Shown here: positions 21,289 through 31,886 of the stretch, piece after piece
How positions within the stretch are numbered: position 1 is the stretch's first letter
Layout: the number at the start of each line of letters is the position of its first letter
Origin: Zygnema cylindricum
Taxonomy: Eukaryota > Streptophyta > Zygnematophyceae > Zygnematales > Zygnemataceae
DNA: 64,000 nucleotides
Assembly: GCA_037447655.1 (NCBI GenBank)
Contig: JBBHKE010001760.1
Coordinates: 137,646 to 201,645 of the forward strand
Reading direction: 5' to 3'
The notes under the pieces: model-generated
Seen by the model: the letters and a program-made list of their open reading frames with translations, nothing else
Told to the model about the DNA's origin: nothing
The model's database searches: none
Position numbers and translations under genes: made by a program

Positions 21289-22418
21289 ATATGCATGGAT
21301 GCACCTGAGTCAATGATCCACCCTGTTTGTGGAATTTCCCGAATTGCTCCAAGGGCACACTTCTATCTCCAAGGGATCTACTTCTCCTCTAGAGACTCGT
21401 CAAGAAAAAATCTCCCCATCCTCCTCAAAGGACTCGTCCTCGGTTTCTCCTGTCACTTTTGTGATCACAAGTGCATTTTTCTTCCCTTTGAAAGAACCCC
21501 CTCCACGGTTCTCTTGGAGCCTCAGCTCCAAGAGCTTGACACAATCTGCGATAAAGTGTCTTGACTCTTTGTAAAAATGACAAAGGCCCTTTGGGGGGCT
21601 TGGTCCTCCAAACTGATCTCTCTCTTTTGAGTGTTTTCTTTGGATCCCTCCCCCATCGATTTCCTCTTGCAAATAGAGATTGGTTGCTCTTCCCCCCCCT
21701 CTTAATCTCAATTGTGATCTCTTACACAAGTATCATTCGGACCACTGTGTTCCACTTCCGTGAACTGCTAATCATTTCCTGTACTCGGTACACTATGTTT
21801 TTATACTCGTCGGGTAACTTCATGATGAGAGTGTTAACTTTTAACTTCATTGTATCTATCCACCCGGCACTCTCCATCTCCATACACAAACAAGGGAGAT
21901 CATTACAATAGTCTAACATTTTTCCCCCTTTGTAAGTATAATTCCCCAACTTTTGTTCGACCAACTAAAGCTCCTGAATTGTACCAGCTCTAAAGATTTC
22001 CACCAAACTCACCCACAACTCCTCAGCCTTGTAAATGTGAAGATAAGGGGTTGCCAAAGCCTGAGTGAGGTGTCTTAGAATGAAGTTTTTGGCAGCCATG
22101 TTGATGTCTTCCCACGTTTGGGTGTCGTTCTCCGCGGTCTTCACGGTCGCCGCTCCGGGTGCCGTGGTAATAGGAGCAATTCGAGTAAGAGGCGTCTCCT
22201 TCTCCTTCCTCTTTTCGGACACAGTGTTGTCCCCATCATCTGTCTCCTCTGTTGCGCAGAAGTTGCTGCAGCAAACCTTATTCCACCAAACCCTAGTGGA
22301 ATTCTTTGAGGTGGACGTTTCACTTGTCCACTAACAATAACCCAGTATCATTTTTCGCACAAAGACCCCATCATCATGGCTTCCCAATAGATGAACCCTG
22401 ATCCATTGAAGGTGGGCA
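21289..22418 (-). pseudogene. CopE gag and protease active site (continuation beyond CopB)
   Basis: On the minus strand from 22418: TFNGSGFIYWEAMMMG-like start, then NMAAKNFILRHLTQALATPY, HIYKAEELWVSLVEIFRAG, MLDYCNDLPCLCMEMESAG and VNTLIMKLPDEYKNIVYR. The zinc knuckle is decayed (CHFYKESRHFIADC: second Cys is Tyr). The protease motif GWIIDSGASMH ends exactly where CopB is inserted. Stops near 21964 and frameshifts are present. Confidence 0.85.
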
Positions 22419-22423
22419 ACCTA

Positions 22424-23612
22424 TGAAACTTTGTGTGCTCCATTGCCCACAAAAATCGCAGATCTAAAAGAAGCTTATCTAGATAGCGCCGACTCCAAGT
22501 TGATATAAACCCCAAATGACTGACCCCTTGACAATCACAAACCCATTATAGCTTCACCCCTGTGAAATAAGACTTTCTGTGTGCTCAGTTCCACCACAGA
22601 ATGCAAAGTTAGAATATGAGTTTTGGACACATTCACCCACTTTGACTTTCCCTTAGAAATGCAGCCACCCTATCGGGAAAAAACTCTTACCAACTACACG
22701 CGTGTGTAGCCTGGACTCCCTTGAGTGTGTAGCAAAAAAAATCACAGAAAATGGTCAAGTAAATTGATTGTTATGAATGGTCAAAGATGACCTTTTGAAC
22801 AAAAGCTCTCTCAGAGAGAGGGTCTTATCTTCCAATTTTTTCTAAGTCCTATCTCCCTCTAAAACTCTATCTACTGAAGTACGGCACCAATTAAAATACT
22901 GTAACGTACAGAAAAGTAAAGGTGCCGGTGTACTTTCTGTACGGCCATCGTACGACATGGCCAAAATGTCGACACATATCATATCCGGATTCGTTTCCGT
23001 TATCCCCCGAGTTGCCGCAATCCAATATGGTTTTGCCACGTGTCATTCGATATGGCGGTGATCGCAAACCGCCAAAATCCTATTCCGCAATCTCGGCATC
23101 CTTCGCGGCTGTCCGATCAAATCCGGATTTCAATCGTAGCCGTTATAAATACTTGCGTGGTATTCTTTCCGATGTCAAACAAATTGCGCGGTATTTATTT
23201 CGTAACCGTACCATATTTCGGACTTTACGCAACTGTTTCTATGCATTATGTATATAGTTCCCGTTAAATGAATTAGTCTAAATGTAACTATTTATATAAC
23301 TATCATACCCCATATACTATATCGTATGACCTAGACTATTAGGTTAAGGTAACCGGCTACCGCGAAATTGACGTACGGTAGGTACCACGATCAAATCTTG
23401 GCTCCTTCAATCTCCTTTTTAGAAAACCCAATGAATCTAGTACCTGTATCTCTCTAGACAGCACAAGCAGCCAGGGCTAACTCCTCCTCCAGTCTTCAGT
23501 GACTGCGACAAGTGTGGGGACTTGAGTGAGGAGTTAGAGGCAGGCTGTCAATATCTTTTATTTGCTTTTTATTTTGCAATCTCTAGACCTAGAAAATACT
23601 TGAATTCTAACA
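22424..23612 (-). mobile_element. Solo LTR, family D, in the CopE leader
   Basis: Read on the minus strand it starts TGTTAGAATTCAAG and ends AGTTTCA, colinear with the LTR at 1135-2296. It sits between the CopE primer site (23619-23631) and gag. The flanking plus-strand pentamers are ACCTA (22419-22423) and ACCCG (23613-23617), a plausible duplication altered by two transitions. A tRNA-like plus-strand module at about 23325-23400 is antisense to it. Confidence 0.8.
23325..23400 (+). promoter_or_regulatory. tRNA-like module in the family D solo LTR (antisense)
   Basis: TATTAGGTTAAGG resembles an A box. GATCAAATCTTGG about 50 nt later occupies the B-box position. The equivalent region of the LTR at 1135-2296 is about 1325-1405 on its minus strand, with a weaker B box (GGATCAATTCT). 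Confidence 0.4.
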
Positions 23613-23618
23613 ACCCGA

Positions 23619-23631
23619 GGTGGGCCATAAC
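23619..23631 (-). promoter_or_regulatory. CopE half-tRNA primer-binding site
   Basis: Minus strand GTTATGGCCCACC abuts the 5' LTR end (TGCA at 23632). It differs from the intact GGTTATGGGCCCACC of CopA and CopC by loss of one G at each of two places. The embedded ATG is still present. Confidence 0.75.
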
Positions 23632-24605
23632 TGCGGTTTTGTCCTCCATTGGACTACAAATTGAAGCCTCTAAATAACAACTTCCCATGATACAACACTC
23701 TTGATCAAAGGAAAAAATAGGTGTAGTGCAACCACAATTACGGACTCCTGAGTCCGTATCCAGATCACTGAAAACGGCCACCCAACCGATAAGTTATAAG
23801 GTGGCAAAGATGCCAATTTACACAAAGCTCCCAAGGGAGAGGTAACTGTTCTAAAAATACGTTAAGTCCTATTTCCCTCTCACAACCCCTATCTACTAAT
23901 GTACGACCCAATCACATAACTGTAAAGTACAAAAAGGTACTACGAGCGGAGTCTTTTCTGTACGGCCTGTGTACGACAAGATCGATGAGTGGACGCGTGT
24001 CAACCTTTCACTCGTCCGTAGGCTCCCAAGAATTCCTACGACCAAATGTTATCCCTCCACGTGGCGCCAGGTCATGCCACGTCCATAAACGCTAAAGTGA
24101 CCATTCCGAGATCACGGCAGCGATGTATGCCTTAGGATTAAATCAAACATTGAATTTTAGTCGTTGAAAAACAAATGTCCAATTCATTTATTTCATGCGA
24201 AATGACATCCGCACTAAACTTTAACTAGTTATATGTTCCTTCGTTCAAATTTTAGTTAATTGGTTTTAGGACCGTACACAAGTTTAAATAGATATCAAAC
24301 CTTATCTATTTTAACGGACTTCCACGACTGACTGGTTAGAGCTAACGACTACGGCGCGCTCTGACGATCGGAGGTTCGAGTTCAGCCAGACTCAACCTTT
24401 TGTTGAGAGTGACGTAATTCACTCTTTAGTCCTCCCTATGGAGCTGAGGCATCCATGGCTCCATCACTCTCTCTCTACTTCAGTGACTACAACAAGTGTG
24501 GGGGCTAGAGAGAAGGGATCAAGGTAGGTTGCCTGCACCTTTTTGTCTTTTTCTCTAATCGATTTAGACCTAGAAAATACCCAATTAAAACTAGTTATTT
24601 CAACA
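23632..24605 (-). repeat. CopE 5' LTR
   Basis: 974 bp, starting TGTTGAAATAAC on the minus strand, followed at 24606-24610 by the CGTGT duplication that matches 6692-6696. It is colinear with 6697-7670. A tRNA-like plus-strand module (ACTGGTTAGAGC, GGTTCGAGTTC) lies at about 24335-24400. Confidence 0.9.
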
Positions 24606-24610
24606 CGTGT

Positions 24611-24971
24611 TTTGTCGTTTTACCAGCGTTGTACAATTTCTACGTTCATGTTTTGTAACCAAATTGGAAATTTTGAAAAGCAGGCGCAGCAAATTCTGGT
24701 TGACGAAGGATGGTAGTGGAGGCGTCACGACACATTCTTCAACAAACTTTTTGTGGTGGTTATCATCGTATCTGATTCCCGCCTGTCTGAAGGCGCGTGG
24801 CATATGCCCGAAAGCGCGCGGCTCGTATGTGACCTTTCCACGCGTACACGTTTTACACGTCCGGTAAATGGCCTGAGGACAATAGCCATTTACCGAACGA
24901 AGTGACCTTTTGCTTCGAAAAACTCATAATCGGACGGTCGAAGTTTTGGCCCAAAGGTTTGGAGAATCTAA
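24611..24971. other. Short non-element spacer between CopE and CopC
   Basis: About 360 bp with no recognisable coding sequence. It should be the DNA that originally continued from 6691. It does not contain the CopF reverse transcriptase sequence that would be expected at the left side of CopC. Confidence 0.5.
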
Positions 24972-26022
24972 ACGAATCTTTTATATATTTCTAAAGTATT
25001 TTCTAGGTTTTAATATGTTAATATAAAAGGTAAAGAAAAGGACGGGCAGCCTGCCTACACCTCCTCTCTCTAGCCCCCATACTTGTTGTAGTCAATGAAA
25101 GATAGAGAGGGTGGTTGATCCATGGCTGCCTTAGTTCAAAATGGCAGTTATTTTTAGTAGGTTACTAAAAATATTCCTGACGGACCCAGGATTTGATCTA
25201 AGTACCTACCGTTCGTCAAGTTGGCAAATAGCTGTCAACTTTATCTTATTAGACTAGGACCAATGCTAAATGCTATAGTATGTGATAGATATATATATAT
25301 ATATATATATATTTAGAGAGGAAAAAATCCATGTAACTAAAATTGTATATGGCATGCATAGATACAATTTTATGAAAGTACGAAGTACAATACTATTTCA
25401 AAACGGATACCACGCATTTTGTTCTGGCAGCGAAACAAATGTCGCGCAAGTATTTATAACGGCTAAGATTGCATCTCGCTGCAAATCCAACGGCGCACCT
25501 CATCGCCGAAATCCCGGAGTGGTCACTTTGGCGTTTTGTGACATGGCATTACCTGGAGGCACCTGGAGAGATGGCATTCGGTCATGAGAATTCTGACGAA
25601 TGTACGGACGAGTGAAAAGTAGACACGCGTCCGCTAAATAGCCTTGTCGTACGCAGGTCGTACAAAAGGTTCACCCGCAGTAGTACTTTTTGGTACGGTA
25701 CAGTAATATGATTGGTCCGTACTTCAGTAGATAGAAGTTATTAGAGGGAATCAGGACTTAGAAAATTTTGGTAGGTAGTCACCTCTCTCTTTGAGAGTTT
25801 GTGCAAATTGGCATTTTTACTGCCTCATAACTTATCGGTTGGTTGGCCGTTTTCAGTGATTCTTTTTCCTACGGACTCACGGCAGTCCAAGCTGCATAGA
25901 AGTGCCAGTCAAACTGTCATTTTGCCTTAATGAATATCAGTGGTTGTGGCTTGAAGTGGGTTAGTTGAATACTATCTAGAGGCTTCTTGTATTCTGTGGT
26001 CCAATGGAGGACACATATTGCA
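24972..26022 (+). repeat. CopC 5' LTR (left end approximate)
   Basis: Colinear with the 3' LTR (30348-31377) from ATTTCTAAAGTATTTTCTAGG onward and ends TATTGCA before the primer site. The expected TGTTGAAATT start cannot be recognised, and no ATACC duplication is found to its left, so the first bases are altered or missing. It contains a (TA)n run at 25288-25313 and antisense tRNA-like boxes at about 25185-25262. Confidence 0.8.
25288..25313. repeat. (TA)n microsatellite in CopC 5' LTR
   Basis: About 13 TA units. The 3' LTR has only a short ATATATATCTATA at the same place (30656-30668), so the run expanded after insertion. Confidence 0.9.
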
Positions 26023-26037
26023 GGTTATGGGCCCACC
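26023..26037 (+). promoter_or_regulatory. CopC half-tRNA primer-binding site with embedded gag ATG
   Basis: GGTTATGGGCCCACC directly after the LTR terminus TGCA, identical to the CopA site. ATG at 26027-26029 starts the frame MGPPSRVPTFNGSG. Confidence 0.85.
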
Positions 26038-26971
26038 CTCTAGGGTGCCCACCTTCAATGGATCTGGGTTCATCTATTTGGAAGCCATGATGATGGGAGC
26101 TTTGTGCGACAAACGACACTGGGTATTGTTAGTGGAAAAGTGAAACGTCCACCTTCGGGAACTCCACCAGGATTTGGAGGAGTAAGGTTTCCTGCAGCAA
26201 CGGCTGCCTCAGCGGAGGAGGCAGATGATGGGGACAACAGTGTGTCCAAAAAGGGGAAAAGGATGGAGATACCCCTTACTCCTATTGCCATTGTACTGCG
26301 AGTGAAGACCGTGAAGACCGCGAAGAACGATACTCAAATGTGGGAGGATGTAAACATGGCTGCGAAGAACTTCATTCTGAGGCACCTCACTCAAGCTTTG
26401 GGCACCCCTCATCTTCACATTTACAAGGCTGAGGAGTTGTGGGTGAGTTTGGTGGAGATTTATAGAGCTGGAACCATTCAGGAAATCCAGTTGGTTGAGC
26501 AAAAGCTAGTGAGTTACAAAGGAAGAAAGATGTTAGATTATTGTAATGATCTTTATTGTTTGTATATGGAGATGGAAAGTGCCGGGTAATGAAAATGAAA
26601 GTTAACACTCTTATCATAAAGATACCAGATTAGTTTGAGAACTAGTGTACCGAGAACAGGAAATGCCTGATAATTCATGGAAATAGAACACAATGGTCGG
26701 GATGATACTTGTAAAGGAAAACACAATGGAGATTAGGAGAGGAGGGAAGAGCATTCAAGCTCTAGCAGCAGGAGGGGACCGATGGGGGAAGGACCCAAAG
26801 AAACCTTACAAAGGGGAAAGAGATCATTCTGGGGGACCGAGGCTTCCAAAGGGTCTTTGTCATTTTTGCAAAAAGCTAGGACACTTCATCGCAGATTGTG
26901 TCAAGCTATTGTAGCTGAGGCTCCTAGAGAATCGTGGAGGGGGTTCCTCCGGAGGGAAGAAAAAGGCACTT
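26027..26971 (+). pseudogene. CopC gag with zinc knuckle
   Basis: The ATG-in-primer-site frame reads MGPPSRVPTFNGSGFIYLEA and stops near 26141 because one G is missing after GALCDKRHW. The continuing frame (26104-26589) has NMAAKNFILRHLTQALGTP, HIYKAEELWVSLVEIYRAG and MLDYCNDLYCLYMEMESAG. After a stop, 26693-26914 has MVGMILVKENTMEIRRGG and the intact zinc knuckle CHFCKKLGHFIADC. It is the best preserved gag in the window but still frameshifted. Confidence 0.85.
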
Positions 26972-27696
26972 ATGGTTACAAAAGTGACAGGAAAAACCGA
27001 GGATGAGTCCTTTGAGGAGGATGGGGAGCTTCTTCTTGACGAGAGTCTGGAGGAGAAGGAGATCCCTCGGAGACAGAAGTGTGCCCTTGAAGCAATTTGG
27101 GAAGCTCCACAGGAAGGATGGATTATCGACTCAGGTGCATCCATGCATATGTGTCGTGATAAAGAACTCTTCACTAAGCTAAGAAAGTTCCCTACTGTAG
27201 AGATAGAGTATGGGGATGGGAGAGTGGTTACTACAGATCTAGTGGGATCAGTAGATCTGAAAGTCTTAGTGGAGGGTAAGACTTTATACTTACATTCTCA
27301 GATGTACTCTACATTCCTCAGCTGAGTAAAAATCTTGTCTCTACGTCTGTGCTAGATGACAAGGAGTTTGATACCTTCACTAGAAAGGGAGTCTTTACAG
27401 CTAAGTATGGGGATGAAGTTTACTTCATGGCAGATAAGGGTAGCCAAGGAATGTTTAGGCTTAACTTGAGTAATGAAAAGAAGAATGCTTATTATGTTGG
27501 TGTTCCTAAGTTGATGATTTGGCATAAGCGGTTGGGGTATGTGCATTTTGAAAGGTTGAGGGAAATGAAAAAGCTTGGGGTAGTAGAAGGCATTCAGTTT
27601 GGGGATAATGAAATGATGGATGATTCTAGTGGTTGTACTCAAGGTAAGGCTCACAAACTTCCCTTTCCCAAAGCCGCCACATATTGAGGTGAGAAA
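26972..27696 (+). pseudogene. CopC protease and GAG-pre-integrase domain
   Basis: The protease motif GWIIDSGASMHMC (intact DSG) lies at 27118-27156 in the frame 26972-27325, followed by a frameshift in the TLTFSDVLYIPQLSKN-equivalent region. The frame 27349-27687 holds MIWHKRLGYVHFERLREMKK and a DDSSGCTQGKAHKL segment, the integrase N-terminal region, where one Cys of the zinc-binding pair has become Ser. A stop before 27697 separates it from integrase. Confidence 0.85.
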
Positions 27697-28944
27697 GTGT
27701 TAGACTTGGTCCACACAGATATTTGGGGACTAGCAAAAGTACCTTTGGTTGGAGGAAATAGGTTTATGATGACAATAACTGATGACTGGTCTAGATACTC
27801 CAGAGTCTACTTTCTGAAAACAAAGTCTGAAGCATCAACTTACTTCAAAGAATATAAAACTTGGAGTGAGAAGTTGCATGAAACCCCCATTAAGAGGATA
27901 AGGAGTGATAATGGGGGGGAATATACCTCTAACCAGTTTGAGGAATATCTGAGAGATGAGGGAGTACAACACCACAAAATTGTACCATATAACCCGGAAC
28001 AAAATGGGGTAGTAAAGAGGTTGAATCGAACACTAGGAGATAGTGCATGCACTATGTTGGCAGACAAGAAAATAGGAAAGAGATTTTGGGCAGAAGCAAT
28101 GAACTATGCCAACTACATTAAGAATAGAGTCATTACGTCAGCTGTAAAGGGAGTGACAGCTTATGAGAGATGGGTTGGAAGGAAATCAGATATCTCACAC
28201 CTTAAAGTATTCGGTAGCCAAGTTTATAGTCTTGACACGGATAGGAAAAACTGGAAATTAGATGCAAAGGGAAAACTTGGATACTTTGTGGGATATGATG
28301 AGGATGTTAAGGGATATAGAGTCCATGACTTGGCAAAGAAAGATATCATTCTGGTCAAACACTTAGTTGTCATGGATGAAAGGAAGTCATTTGACCCCTT
28401 CAAATATACAAAGAAGATAAGAATCAGATTTGAGTCTGAAAGTGAGGAGAACTCAGTCGTTTCCGAAAGGGACACGAGTGAACCTGTGATTGCAGATTCA
28501 GGGGAGATCCAAGATACAAGAGACTCACCGGAAACCTCACGTACTCCTATGGACTTCGAGGAGATAGGAGAAGTGGGACAAGAACCGACTTCCATTGATA
28601 GGCAAGCCGATGAGACAGTGAAAAGGAATCCAAGACTTCCATCCATTCCAGCTTCAGAGTTTGAGAGAGGAAGGAGGAGCAGCAAAAGAGTACAGGAAAA
28701 ACAAATTGCTCATAAGGTAACTAAGCTATCTCACCCAGATGAGCCTCAATCTTACTCGGAGGTCGTGAATAGTCCACAGAAAGAAAGATGGATTAGAGCC
28801 ATAAATGATGACATGGCTTTTATCATGGAAGCAAATACTTGGGAACTAGCAGATTGTCCTCCAAATAGAAAACCTATTGGGTGTAAATGGGAATCTAAAC
28901 TAAAACTTAACCCAGATAATACAATTGAGAGATATAAGGCTTGA
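27697..28944 (+). pseudogene. CopC integrase, long open frame (415 codons) lacking catalytic Glu
   Basis: The longest open frame in the retrotransposon part of the window. It has LVHTDIWG (first Asp), MTITDDWSRYSRVYFLKTKS, IRSDNGGEYTSNQFEEYL (second Asp) and PEQNGVVKRLNRTLGD, where Lys replaces the third catalytic residue exactly 35 residues after the second Asp. It continues through FWAEAMNYANYIKNR, the HLKVFGSQVYSLDTD segment, GYFVGYDEDVKGYRVHDL and the linker into the start of RT (EANTWELADCPPNRKPIG). It ends at TGA 28942-28944 in YKA*LVANGF, an apparent Arg-to-stop change. Confidence 0.9.
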
Positions 28945-29739
28945 TTGGTAGCGAACGGATTCACCCAAAAGGAGGGGATTGGTTATGAGGAGACCTTTGC
29001 TCCAGTTGTTCAGTTCCCATCAGTAAGGATTCTCCTCAGTTTGGAAGCAGCGGAAGACATGGAAATACACCAGATGGACATTAAGATTGTTTTTCTTAAC
29101 GGTGAGTTAGAGGAAGAAATTATCTTGAGACAACCCGAGGGGTTCATGGAAGAAGGAGAAGAGAGCAAAGTCTGCAGGGCTCATAAAGTCCTTATATAGA
29201 CTGAAGCAGGCTCCTCGACAGTGGAATAAGAAACTAGATGAGTTTCTCACCGATCTCAGATATATCCGTATCAGCTCTGACCATTCTATCTATATTTTTG
29301 AAGATGAGAATGGTGTCATTTTTATTGCAATTTATGTGGATGATCTGTTTGTGTTAAGTAAGTCTTTGGAGAATATCAATAGGCTAAAGAAAGATCTTAG
29401 GGGCAGATTTGATATGAAGGATTTAGGGGAGGCAAAATATATTTCGGGGATCCAAATGGAGAGAGATAGGGGGAAGAAGATTATCAGACTTACTCAGAAA
29501 GAAGCAATAGGAAATATGCTTGAGAAATTCCAGATGGAAAATGCTAACAGTTGTACCACTCCCATAGACTTGAAAAAAATAAGTGATGGGAGGGTAGAAG
29601 GAGGAGTGATGACCTTAGACGATCAGATGAGTCCAGATGCGAGAAAGTTTATGAAGTGTATCCCATATAGACAGGTCGTAGGAAGTTTAATCTATTTTAT
29701 GAAATGAACCAAGCCGGACATAGCGGCAGCAGTTGGAGT
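28945..29739 (+). pseudogene. CopC reverse transcriptase
   Basis: MVANGFTQKEGIGYEETFAP, then EIHQMDIKIVFLNGELEEE (catalytic Asp), a frameshift at about 29190, KAPRQWNKKLDEFL-like sequence and YVDDLFVLSKSLENINRLKK (active site, at about 29335). LRGRFDMKDLGEAKY and IQMERDRGKKIIRLTQKEA follow. A stop at 29705-29707 (after IYFMK) breaks the connection. Confidence 0.9.
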
Positions 29740-30334
29740 ACTCAGTAGGAGTCTTAATGATCCAAGGAAGAGAGACGGGGAGGCAGCCAAGAGAGTCATG
29801 AAATATCTGGTTGGAACCAGAGAGTTATGGTTGCATTTGGGAGGGAAGCACACTGATATCACCACTTGGAGTGATGCCTGTTATGGGGATGCACCTATGA
29901 GAAGATGCACTTCTGGATATGTTTCGTATGTGGGGGAAGGTCCTTGCTGTTGGAGCAGTAAGCAGCAAATGGTGGTTGCTCAGTCAACTATGGAGGCTGA
30001 GTATATGGCGTCTTGTTCTGCTATAAAAGAACTAATGTGGATGAAATCATTGTTGCAAGAACTGGGATATATCAAAGAGGGAGTGCATTAAATCTTTTGC
30101 GATAATCAAGCTGCAATCGCACTTGCAGCCAATCCAAAACACGATTTCAAAGCAAAATATATCGACATAAAATTATGATTCGTAAGAGAAAAAGTTGAAA
30201 ATAAAATTTTAAATCTTGTGTATAGACCTGATGAAGAAATGGTGGCTGACATGATGACCAAACCTGTGCCCTCTCCCAAATTAAAAAATTGTCGTGAAAA
30301 ATGCGGGATGAAAGAAAAGTTAAAATTAGACTAG
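29740..30334 (+). pseudogene. CopC RNase H
   Basis: VMKYLVGTRELWLHLGG, TTWSDACYGDAPMRRCTSGY (first Asp), SKQQMVVAQSTMEAEYMASC (second acidic), then a premature stop at 30089-30091 and CDNQAAIALAANPKHDFKAK (third Asp). The end reads EKCGMKEKLKLD with TAG at 30332-30334. All three catalytic acids are present but the frame is interrupted. Confidence 0.85.
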
Positions 30335-30347
30335 AAAAAAAGGGGAG
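30335..30347 (+). promoter_or_regulatory. CopC polypurine tract
   Basis: AAAAAAAGGGGAG runs from the pol stop codon to the first base of the 3' LTR. Confidence 0.8.
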
Positions 30348-31377
30348 TGTTGAAATTAATAGATTTCTAGAGTATTTTCTAGGTTTAAATATAAAACAAA
30401 AAGAAAAGGACGGGCAGCCAGCCTCCACCTCCTCTCTCTAGCCCCCATACTTGTTGTAGTCACTAAAAGATAGAGTGGGTGATTGATCCATGGCTGCCTT
30501 AATTCAACATGCATTAATTTTTAGCAGGTTACTAAAAATATACCTGACGGACCCGGGATTTGATCCCGGTACCTGCGGTTCGTCAAGTTGGCCGATAGCG
30601 GTCAGCTTTATCCTATTAGACTAGGACCAGTGCTAAATGCTATAGTATGTGATAGATATATATATCTATAAGGAGGAACAAACTCATTTAACAAAAACTG
30701 TATACGGCTTGCATAGATACAGTTTTATGAAAGTACGAAGTACGACACTTTTTCAAAACGAATACCACGCATTTTGTTTTGACAGCGAAAAAAATATCGC
30801 GCAAGTATTAATAACGGCTAAGATTGCGTCTCGCTGCAAATCCAACGGCGCACATCATCGCCGAAATCCCGTAGTGGTCGCTTTGGCGTTTTGTGACATG
30901 GCATGACTTGGAGCCACGTGGAGAGATGACATTCGTTCATACGAATTCAGAGGTATGTACGGACTAGTGAAAAGCAGACACGCGTCCGCTTAATAGCCTT
31001 TTCGTACATAGGCCGTACAAAAGGTACACCAGCAGTAGTACTTTTTGGTACAGTATAGTAATCTGATTGGTTCGTACTTCAGTAGATAGAAGTTATTAGA
31101 GGGAATCAGGACTTAGAAGATTTTGGTAGGTAGTCACCTTTCTCTTTGAGAGTTTGTACAAATTGGCATTTTTACTGCCTCATAACTTATCGGATGGTTG
31201 GCCGTTTTCAATGATTCTTTTTGCTACGGACTCAGGGGAGTCTAGGCTGCATAAGGGTGCAGTCAAACCGTCATTTTGCCGTGCAGGACAGCAGTGGTTG
31301 TGGCTCGAAGTGGGTAAGTTAAATACTATCTAGAGGCTTCGTGTATTCTATTGTCCAATGAAGGACACAAAATTGCA
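30348..31377 (+). repeat. CopC 3' LTR
   Basis: Starts TGTTGAAATTAATAG and ends AAATTGCA. The next bases (ATACC...) continue a CopF reverse transcriptase frame on the minus strand, so CopC was inserted into CopF. Antisense tRNA-like boxes lie at about 30545-30632, with a perfect 5-bp T-arm-like stem CCGGG/CCCGG around the loop ATCAAAT. Confidence 0.9.
30545..30632 (-). promoter_or_regulatory. tRNA-like module in CopC 3' LTR (antisense), with T-arm-like hairpin
   Basis: The minus strand has TAGTCTAATAGG (A-box-like) and, about 45 nt later, GGGATCAAATCCC (B-box-like), which can fold as a 5-bp stem with a 7-nt loop like a tRNA T arm. No paired acceptor stem is visible, so this is not a tRNA gene. 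The 5' LTR copy (25185-25262) has lost stem pairs. Confidence 0.5.
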
Positions 31378-31815
31378 ATACCTTCCTTCTGCTGGAAGCC
31401 CTTACATACTAACCGTGCCTTATACTTAAGAATTTCTCCCGAAGCTCCCGTCTTTGTCTTAAAAACCCACTTTGAGACTATCGCCTTCTTACCAACTAGT
31501 AAATCTATTTCTTCAAAACACATATTTGATTTTACACAATTAAACTCTTTGATAAACGTCGGTTTCTACTTCTCCTCCCATTTGTTCGAGTCTCGAGCCT
31601 CTTGATATGATTGAGGATATGCCAAACGAATTTAGGTTGTTGCCTTTCATAAGAGTATATATTCTCCCCTTCCTTCTCTAATTTCGGAGTTTGCCCTCTG
31701 GTAGCTGGTTTGCTTTTTATATTATTGTCCCAGTGAGAATTATTCCGGTGCCTTCCCTTTAGTGGATCTATTACTTCTCCGTTAATCTTATGCAAATTCT
31801 TTATCCAAATCACTG
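31378..31815 (-). pseudogene. CopF integrase/RT linker and RT N-terminus
   Basis: The frame 31326-31523 contains KAIVSKWVFKTKTGASGE, ILKYKARLVCKGFQQKEGI (start of copia RT) and then runs into the CopC LTR, so residues past KEGI are not CopF. The segment 31532-31813 is a basic, asparagine-rich linker (PKLEKEGENIYSYERQQPKF). No RT catalytic motif remains. Confidence 0.8.
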
Positions 31816-31886
31816 TTCTCTATCTTGTCATCCTCCTCCTTTTGTAGGGGTTTCTCCTCTGATGTCACATTGTGAGTGCCAATGGG

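Larger units (their letters stand above)
6692..24610 (-). mobile_element. CopE: degenerate minus-strand Ty1/copia element, host of nested insertions
   Basis: The outer boundaries are two 974-bp LTRs (6697-7670 and 23632-24605) flanked by identical CGTGT target duplications (6692-6696 and 24606-24610). Read on the minus strand, the order is 5' LTR, half-tRNA primer site, gag, protease, integrase, reverse transcriptase, RNase H, polypurine tract, 3' LTR, which is the Ty1/copia order. The element is interrupted by a solo LTR in its leader (22424-23612), by CopB in its protease (11708-21288) and by a solo LTR in its RNase H (8166-8996). Coding frames are broken by stops and frameshifts, so it is a fossil. 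Confidence 0.9.
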
